Assembly: GCA_030642995.1 (NCBI GenBank)
Contig: DAOWMR010000066.1
Span: 1 to 10,007, forward strand
Origin: Spirochaetales bacterium
GTDB lineage: Bacteria; Spirochaetota; Spirochaetia; DSM-27196; SLST01
Length of the DNA stretch: 10,007 bases
Direction: 5' to 3'
Shown: positions 6,902 through 10,007 of the stretch, one piece after another
How the letters are laid out: each line of letters starts with the position of its first letter
How positions within the stretch are numbered: the stretch's first letter is position 1
Notes under the pieces: generated by a model
Database searches by the model: none
What the model was told of the DNA's origin: nothing
The model's input: only the letters and a program-made list of their open reading frames with translations
Translations under genes and position numbers: made by a program

Positions 6902-7713
6902 TCGGTTTGAGCTGAGCGATTCCTTCCTGCCCGGGAAAGATCAACAACAAACAGGTATACCTTCTCTCCGAGGGATATGACAACCACCGCGCACACCACT
7001 ATCTCCAGCACCAGGAAAGCGGGAGCAAACCAGGCAGGGATCGATTGCAGGAGTTGAAGGAGTGCGACGGCGTAGAGGACCATGACACCGAATACCGAGG
7101 CTTTGCCAGGCCGTGAGCTCTGGGGGGCGATGGTCCCTCGCTGTACCGCAAAGATGGTAACTTGAGCAACGACCTGAAACCCAAGTCGAACCAGTACCAG
7201 AACGAATACCCAGAGATGGATCAGCAGGTGCGTCCGGAGCGCGATGGTTGTGACGAACAGGATTGCGTAGTCGCTTGAACTGTCCAGGTACTTGCCGATG
7301 GTCGTGACCTGACCGGTTCTTCGAGAGATCTGACCGTCGAGGAGATCGGTGAGAAACACAAGAGCAGTCAGCGAGACGAGGTAGGGAACCACCACGTACT
7401 CGTCGGCGATCAGGATCATCCAGAGAATGATCGGTGCAGAGCTGATCCGGATCATAGACAACACATTTGGAACGTTCACTCGGGTGAGCGGCGTTCCGGT
7501 GTCCGCGAGTCGGAACAGGTCCCGAAGTACCGACAACGCACCGCCCATGATGAGATGGAAAGCTACCGCCACGGGAGCAAACCAGAGATTGGTGTTCATC
7601 GGCACGCCGAGCACCAGAGACATGATGATAAACAGGCCGATTTGGGCACCGAGAAGGATCATGGTGATCAGCCAGACGCTTCGGACTATGCTCCCTTTCC
7701 CCATATGTGCCAT
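6898..7713 (-). CDS. CDP-alcohol phosphatidyltransferase family protein with N-terminal extension
   Basis: An integral membrane enzyme (271 residues) predicted to transfer a phosphatidyl or phospho-alcohol group from a CDP-linked donor to an alcohol. The diagnostic CDP-alcohol phosphotransferase motif is complete: Asp123, Asp126-Gly127, Ser130-Arg131, Gly140, Asp144, Asp148, with correct spacing. The usual Ala-Arg is Ser-Arg here. The catalytic domain starts at NVPNVLSMIRI (80-90). Before it lies an unusual ~75-residue extension with two predicted helices (about 13-36 and 44-62) that ordinary PgsA proteins lack. About eight hydrophobic segments are visible in total. The head-group alcohol cannot be read from the sequence: glycerol-3-phosphate, inositol phosphate, choline or ethanolamine are open. 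The start is ATG 7713, with ATG 7704 as an alternative. Neither has a Shine-Dalgarno sequence. It is divergent from the PgsA-like gene. Confidence 0.87.
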   Translation of the reverse strand: MAHMGKGSIVRSVWLITMILLGAQIGLFIIMSLVLGVPMNTNLWFAPVAVAFHLIMGGALSVLRDLFRLADTGTPLTRVNVPNVLSMIRISSAPIILWMILIADEYVVVPYLVSLTALVFLTDLLDGQISRRTGQVTTIGKYLDSSSDYAILFVTTIALRTHLLIHLWVFVLVLVRLGFQVVAQVTIFAVQRGTIAPQSSRPGKASVFGVMVLYAVALLQLLQSIPAWFAPAFLVLEIVVCAVVVISLGEKVYLFVVDLSRAGRNRSAQTD

Positions 7714-7731
7714 ACCCTACACCGGGCACTA

Positions 7732-7749
7732 ATTGCTTGACAATGCAAT
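7732..7749. repeat. Quasi-palindrome between divergent phosphatidyltransferase genes, overlapping a perfect TTGACA
   Basis: ATTGC-TTG-A-CAA-T-GCAAT reads nearly the same on both strands; only one extra T breaks the symmetry. It contains a perfect -35-like TTGACA for the right strand (7737-7742). The complementary strand reads TTGTCA (5/6) at 7743-7738, followed after 18 nt by a weak TAGGGT next to the leftward gene's ATG. No good -10 box is visible for the rightward promoter. It may be a shared operator or promoter core, or chance. Confidence 0.35.
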
Positions 7750-8390
7750 CGGTCGCTGCCAGCATAGCGTGCGTGCAACGTATCAACGCAGCCAACGCCT
7801 TGACCGTGGGCCGTCTCGTGCTGGCGCCCTTTTTTGTTCTGGCATATGCCCTCATCGATATCTGGCCTGGAATCATTGGGCTCCGGGTAACTCTCAGCAC
7901 ACTCTGGATTCTCTTCGTCGTCATGGAACTGACCGACGTGCTGGATGGCATGGTTGCCCGCAGGCAGGGGATTGTCAGCGATCTCGGTAAGATTCTGGAT
8001 CCGTTTGCAGATGTCGTCTGCCGTCTGACCTACTTCATCATACTTGCCGTGGCCGGGATCATGCCGCTCTGGTTCGTGATTATCGTTCTATACCGTGAGT
8101 TCGGAGCGGTCTTCCTGCGTCTCTTGCTCTATCGGGATGGTTATGCGCTTGGGGCCGGATCGGCCGGCAAGCTGAAATCGTGGTTCTATTCCCTTTCTGC
8201 CACGATCGGTCTCTTCATACTCACCGCCACGCGCCTGCCATCTGTGTCCGGATCGATTTTGGATTCGATGGACATTATTCGAGCCGTGGCGCTCGGTGTG
8301 TATGCGATCGCCGCCGTGCTCGCCGTCTGGTCCATCGGGGGGTATTTGAAGTTTTACCGAGATCGGAAGAAGCAAGGACCGGACTCATGA
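7743..8390 (+). CDS. pgsA: PgsA-like CDP-diacylglycerol--glycerol-3-phosphate 3-phosphatidyltransferase
   Basis: A membrane enzyme predicted to make phosphatidylglycerol phosphate from CDP-diacylglycerol and glycerol 3-phosphate, the committed step to phosphatidylglycerol. Counting from ATG 7743 (215 residues), NAANALTVGRLVLAPF (15-30) is the typical N-terminal helix. The CDP-alcohol phosphotransferase motif is perfect: Asp65, Asp68-Gly69, Ala72-Arg73, Gly82, Asp86, Asp90. DPFADVVCR (86-94) has Val where many PgsA proteins have Lys. Further helices run to about residue 200 and the tail is basic. The start is uncertain: GTG 7707 would overlap the divergent gene and add an unlikely 12 residues, and GTG 7773 would begin right before the conserved segment. 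None has a Shine-Dalgarno. The gene overlaps the next one by 4 nt (ATGA). Specificity for glycerol phosphate is inferred. Confidence 0.85.
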   Translation: MQSVAASIACVQRINAANALTVGRLVLAPFFVLAYALIDIWPGIIGLRVTLSTLWILFVVMELTDVLDGMVARRQGIVSDLGKILDPFADVVCRLTYFIILAVAGIMPLWFVIIVLYREFGAVFLRLLLYRDGYALGAGSAGKLKSWFYSLSATIGLFILTATRLPSVSGSILDSMDIIRAVALGVYAIAAVLAVWSIGGYLKFYRDRKKQGPDS

Positions 8391-9178
8391 TTCCCGTGGC
8401 GTCGTTTCCGGTTGCGGATCGACGTGGTGTGCGGTACCTCCTGACCGATATTGACGACACGCTGACCGATCACGGAAAGCTCCCCGCGCGGTCCTACGAT
8501 GCACTCTGGAATCTTCACGACGCCGGGATATCTGTGATCCCGGTGACCGGTAGGCCGGCGGGATGGTGCGATCTGATCTGTCGTCAATGGCCGGTGGCCG
8601 GCGTCATCGGCGAGAATGGCGCGTTCGCGTTCTATCTGGAGGAGGATCGATTACAGGTTCTTCGCCATCCCTCTGCACCCGAGCCGCACGCAAACAGAGA
8701 TCGACTGGACGATATTGCGCGCGAAGTGTACGCCGCCGTGCCGGGAACTCGGCCGGCAAAGGACCAGTTCTCCCGGTTGTACGACGTTGCAATCGATTTC
8801 AGAGAAGAATCTCCCATGCTCGGTCTTGATGCCGCACGGAATATCAAGCGGCGATTCGAGGCCCATGGTGCGGAGGCCCGAATCAGCAGTATTCACGTCA
8901 ACGCCTGGTTTGGGACCCATAACAAGCTGTCCATGGCCGAACACTTCCTTGCTGAACATTTCGAACTGGACATCCGCCAGGCGAAACAGAACCGACAGGT
9001 TGTTTTCTGCGGCGATTCACCAAACGATGAACCGATGTTCGCCGCTTTCCATAATTCCATCGGTGTTGCCAACATCGTGGAGTACGCGGCCGATCTGAGG
9101 ACCGAGCCGCGATACGTCACCGAGGCCTCTTGCGCCGCCGGCTTTGTTGAAGCCGCTCTGGTTCTGCTGGATCGATAG
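8387..9178 (+). CDS. HAD-superfamily (IIB, Cof/sugar-phosphatase type) phosphatase
   Basis: A predicted soluble Mg2+-dependent phosphohydrolase of 263 residues. The four HAD motifs are in order: DIDDTL (nucleophile Asp21, acid/base Asp23), Thr54 in VTGRP, Lys180 in HNKLSM, and GDSPND with Asp210 and Asp214. About 120 residues between motifs II and III form the C2B-type cap. TGRPAGWCDLI followed by WPVAGVIGENGA resembles the sucrose-, trehalose- and mannosyl-3-phosphoglycerate-phosphatase branch. ATG 8387 overlaps the pgsA stop (ATGA), and AAGGA (8374-8378) lies 8 nt upstream; longer in-frame versions would run into pgsA. Coupling to pgsA suggests a phosphorylated head-group or polyol substrate. 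A phosphatidylglycerophosphate phosphatase role is possible but not shown, because known HAD enzymes for that step belong to another subclass. Confidence 0.9.
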   Translation: MIPVASFPVADRRGVRYLLTDIDDTLTDHGKLPARSYDALWNLHDAGISVIPVTGRPAGWCDLICRQWPVAGVIGENGAFAFYLEEDRLQVLRHPSAPEPHANRDRLDDIAREVYAAVPGTRPAKDQFSRLYDVAIDFREESPMLGLDAARNIKRRFEAHGAEARISSIHVNAWFGTHNKLSMAEHFLAEHFELDIRQAKQNRQVVFCGDSPNDEPMFAAFHNSIGVANIVEYAADLRTEPRYVTEASCAAGFVEAALVLLDR

Positions 9179-9184
9179 ATCGCC

Positions 9185-9219
9185 CGTGGGGCCGTCACGC
9201 CCGGTTCCTCCGGTGAACC
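9185..9219. terminator. Hairpins between convergent genes, possible bidirectional terminator
   Basis: In the 41-nt gap between the stop codons of the phosphatase (9178) and the outer-membrane protein (9220) there are two small inverted repeats. These are CGTG (9185-9188)/CACG (9196-9199) and GGTTC (9203-9207)/GAACC (9215-9219). Neither is followed by a T-tract on either strand, so efficient intrinsic termination is doubtful; a role in rho-dependent termination or 3'-end protection is possible. Confidence 0.3.
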
Positions 9220-9690
9220 CTACGGCGGGAAACTCACACCGAACGCCAGGTCGGGCCACAGATTGAATGGAAAAGTGATGTCCCGGATTACATCCTTGTC
9301 CTTCTCAAAGAAGAACGGGAATCCTCCCCCGATGCGAAAATCCAATCCGAAATCATTCTCAAACCGATATCCGACGCCAACTGAACCGCCGACCGAAACG
9401 AAGCCGGCGTTGAACGATAGCGGCATTGCGGTGTTGGGTATGCCGAGGAGCAGATTGAATTGCCACGGGCTCTCGGCCTCCATTGCGTAGAAGACGCCGC
9501 AGACATCAGCCGCCAGCAGTTGTGTATTCGTCCCGATGTCGGTCTGAATCCCGAAGTAGCGTCCAAACCGGTACTCGATCCCGGCACGAAGGGTAAACAT
9601 CCAGTCGGCCCGAATCGTAATCCGAAGATCGCCTCCGAAGGCTGTTGTCGCCATCATCAGGCAGAGGAAAACCAGGATCCAACGTTTCAT
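9220..9690 (-). CDS. Small outer-membrane beta-barrel protein with signal peptide
   Basis: A 156-residue exported protein. Residues 1-19 are a classic signal peptide (MKR, a hydrophobic core ILVFLCLMMATTA, then AFG) with likely cleavage after Gly19. The mature ~137 residues have no helical membrane segment. They show alternating-residue strands rich in Gly and aromatics, such as FTLRAGIEYRFGRYFGIQTDIG, FVSVGGSVGVGYRFENDFGLDFRIGGGF and the final LWPDLAFGVSF. This fits an eight-stranded OmpA/OmpW/opacity-type barrel. The start is ATG 9690, because GGAGG (9696-9700) sits 5 nt upstream and the signal peptide begins there; upstream in-frame residues are not signal-like. The C-terminus ends in SFPP instead of the usual terminal aromatic residue of a barrel signal. 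No specific function can be assigned. Confidence 0.82.
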   Translation of the reverse strand: MKRWILVFLCLMMATTAFGGDLRITIRADWMFTLRAGIEYRFGRYFGIQTDIGTNTQLLAADVCGVFYAMEAESPWQFNLLLGIPNTAMPLSFNAGFVSVGGSVGVGYRFENDFGLDFRIGGGFPFFFEKDKDVIRDITFPFNLWPDLAFGVSFPP

Positions 9691-9695
9691 ACGTG

Positions 9696-9700
9696 CCTCC
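9696..9700 (-). promoter_or_regulatory. Shine-Dalgarno that fixes the start of the outer-membrane protein gene
   Basis: GGAGG on the minus strand, 5 nt before ATG 9690. It decides between this start and longer in-frame alternatives reaching 9903, which would bury the signal peptide. Confidence 0.7.
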
Positions 9701-9780
9701 CTCACCAGTTTCGCTGAACAGTGCGCCAAATGCAAGAATCCTGCGTGAGGCCGTGTGCCGGTGGTCTGCGCTGATGGTGA

Positions 9781-9800
9781 GCGTGAAACACGCGTTTTTT
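9781..9800 (+). terminator. Short hairpin plus T6, upstream of the leader promoter
   Basis: GCGTG (9781-9785), loop AAA, CACGC (9789-9793), one G, then six Ts (9795-9800). The stem is only 5 bp but GC-rich. It could stop read-through into the downstream promoter. The T-tract together with CTCTTT (to 9807) also sits about 13-25 nt upstream of the -35 box, where an A/T-rich UP element would lie. Confidence 0.35.
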
Positions 9801-9819
9801 CTCTTTGTGCCTGTGAATA

Positions 9820-9848
9820 TTGACACTCGTAGTGCGTTATGGTACTTT
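9820..9848 (+). promoter_or_regulatory. Putative strong promoter of the rRNA-type leader
   Basis: Perfect -35 TTGACA (9820-9825), a 17-nt spacer and TACTTT (9843-9848) as the -10 box, which matches only 3/6 of TATAAT. A T-rich tract upstream (9795-9807) resembles a UP element. The predicted start near 9855 falls in the left arm of the following hairpin, so either the -10 assignment or the exact start is uncertain. Confidence 0.45.
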
Positions 9849-9881
9849 GCAAGTCCGCGCTCAACGCGAGGGCGGACTTGC
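9849..9881 (+). repeat. Perfect 10-bp inverted repeat downstream of the leader promoter
   Basis: GCAAGTCCGC (9849-9858) pairs perfectly with GCGGACTTGC (9872-9881) around a 13-nt loop that can add CTC/GAG (9860-9862 with 9868-9870). No T-run follows, so it is not a terminator. It overlaps the expected transcription start, so it may act as a DNA site or as the first RNA hairpin if transcription starts further upstream. Confidence 0.7.
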
Positions 9882-9883
9882 GT

Positions 9884-9904
9884 GTTGAGGTGTGTTTCTT
9901 CAAC
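9884..9904 (+). promoter_or_regulatory. boxB-like RNA hairpin of an antitermination leader
   Basis: GTTGAGG (9884-9890) pairs with CTTCAAC (9898-9904): six Watson-Crick pairs and one G.U, with a 7-nt loop. It lies 6 nt before the boxA-like element, the same order as in the E. coli rrn leader. Confidence 0.5.
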
Positions 9905-9910
9905 CCGCAG

Positions 9911-9927
9911 TGATCTTTGGCAATTTA
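9911..9927 (+). promoter_or_regulatory. boxA-like antitermination element
   Basis: TGATCTTTGGCAATTTA matches the E. coli rrn boxA region TGCTCTTTAACAATTTA at 14 of 17 positions, including the TCTTT core and the CAATTTA tail. In rRNA operons boxA binds NusB/NusE and protects the untranslated transcript from Rho. The position after a promoter and a boxB-like hairpin supports the assignment. Confidence 0.55.
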
Positions 9928-9948
9928 GGGAAGGGAAGTTAGAGAGAA

Positions 9949-9995
9949 GTTGATGGTTGCGAGAGGCGACTCAGGTTGCCGGAGCGACGATCAAC
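9949..9995 (+). ncRNA. Large nested hairpin in the probable rRNA leader transcript
   Basis: Outer stem GTTGAT (9949-9954)/ATCAAC (9990-9995) continues past one G-G mismatch into GTTGC (9956-9960)/GCGAC (9984-9988), with one G.U. An inner stem GGCGAC (9965-9970)/GTTGCC (9975-9980), also with one G.U, closes a TCAG tetraloop. The structure is too regular for unconstrained sequence and fits a folded leader RNA. It does not match tRNA, and I cannot name it as a known RNA family. Confidence 0.5.
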
Positions 9996-10007
9996 GAACC
10001 GCATGAC

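Larger units (their letters stand above)
9691..10007. other. Gene-free stretch: 5' region of the barrel gene, then a probable rRNA-operon promoter and leader
   Basis: No convincing protein gene lies here on either strand; open frames across it lack ribosome-binding sites and family resemblance. From about 9691 to 9780 it holds the leftward gene's ribosome-binding site, and I see no clear promoter for that gene. From 9781 to the edge it holds, in order, a hairpin with T-tract, an A/T-rich tract, a TTGACA promoter, a perfect 10-bp hairpin, a boxB-like hairpin, a boxA-like element and a nested hairpin. Together these suggest the leader of an rrn operon, with 16S rRNA beyond the edge. The 16S 5' end itself is not in the window. 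Confidence 0.55.

Noticed and set aside
6941..7951. 336-codon minus-strand open frame across both phosphatidyltransferase genes
   Set aside because: It is very rich in Arg, Ser, His and Pro, typical of a wrong frame in GC-rich DNA, and crosses the divergent promoter region.
8180..8386. Upstream extension of the HAD phosphatase into pgsA
   Set aside because: The extra ~69 residues have no HAD similarity and overlap PgsA coding sequence; ATG 8387 has AAGGA upstream and the ATGA overlap.
9691..9903. N-terminal extension of the outer-membrane protein
   Set aside because: GGAGG plus a perfect signal peptide at ATG 9690 define the start; the upstream residues are polar and not signal-like.
9645..9953. 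Plus-strand open frame over the leader region
   Set aside because: It runs antisense to the signal-peptide gene and through the hairpins and boxA, with no ribosome-binding site or recognisable domain.
9949..10007. A tRNA or tmRNA fragment at the right edge
   Set aside because: The nested hairpin has no cloverleaf geometry, no T-loop consensus and no CCA end; an rRNA leader fits better.
1..10007. A mobile element, defence island or CRISPR array
   Set aside because: No transposase, integrase, Cas or toxin-antitoxin-like protein and no direct-repeat array was seen; the gene content is ordinary chromosomal housekeeping.

Overview
The window is about 10 kb of GC-rich (roughly 58-60% by eye) bacterial chromosome, densely packed with ordinary housekeeping-type genes. 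No transposase, integrase, CRISPR array or prophage gene is visible. I lean towards a free-living spirochaete (Spirochaetales). The reasons are family resemblance recalled from memory: an ATP-cone fused to a uridine-kinase-like kinase, a PgsA with the motif tail DPFADVVCR, and a short signal-peptide beta-barrel protein. This is inference and the phylum is not proven.

Left part (1-2829): the 3' three quarters of thrS (threonyl-tRNA synthetase, all catalytic zinc ligands present) ends in a candidate intrinsic terminator. A separate gene follows for an Eis-like GNAT/SCP2 acetyltransferase. It has a good sigma70-type promoter placed so close to its ATG that the mRNA would be essentially leaderless.

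Middle part (2883-6901): four co-oriented genes encode an ATP-cone/uridine-kinase-like P-loop kinase, an M32 metallocarboxypeptidase with all family motifs, a four-helix membrane protein starting 3 nt after the peptidase stop, and a small WGR-like protein. This last gene meets the next one tail to tail, with interlocked stop codons in CTAA.

Right part (6898-9690): two CDP-alcohol phosphatidyltransferases are transcribed divergently from a ~30 nt gap that carries a quasi-palindrome and a perfect TTGACA. The rightward one (PgsA-like, phospholipid head-group synthesis) overlaps by ATGA with a HAD-IIB phosphatase, so the pair is probably translationally coupled. A small outer-membrane beta-barrel protein lies convergent to them.

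Right edge (9691-10007): there is no protein gene. A hairpin plus T-tract, an A/T-rich tract, a TTGACA promoter, a 10-bp perfect hairpin, a boxB-like hairpin, a boxA-like element and a large nested hairpin occur in that order. This looks like the promoter and antitermination leader of an rRNA operon whose 16S gene would begin just outside the window. It is the most informative non-coding structure here.
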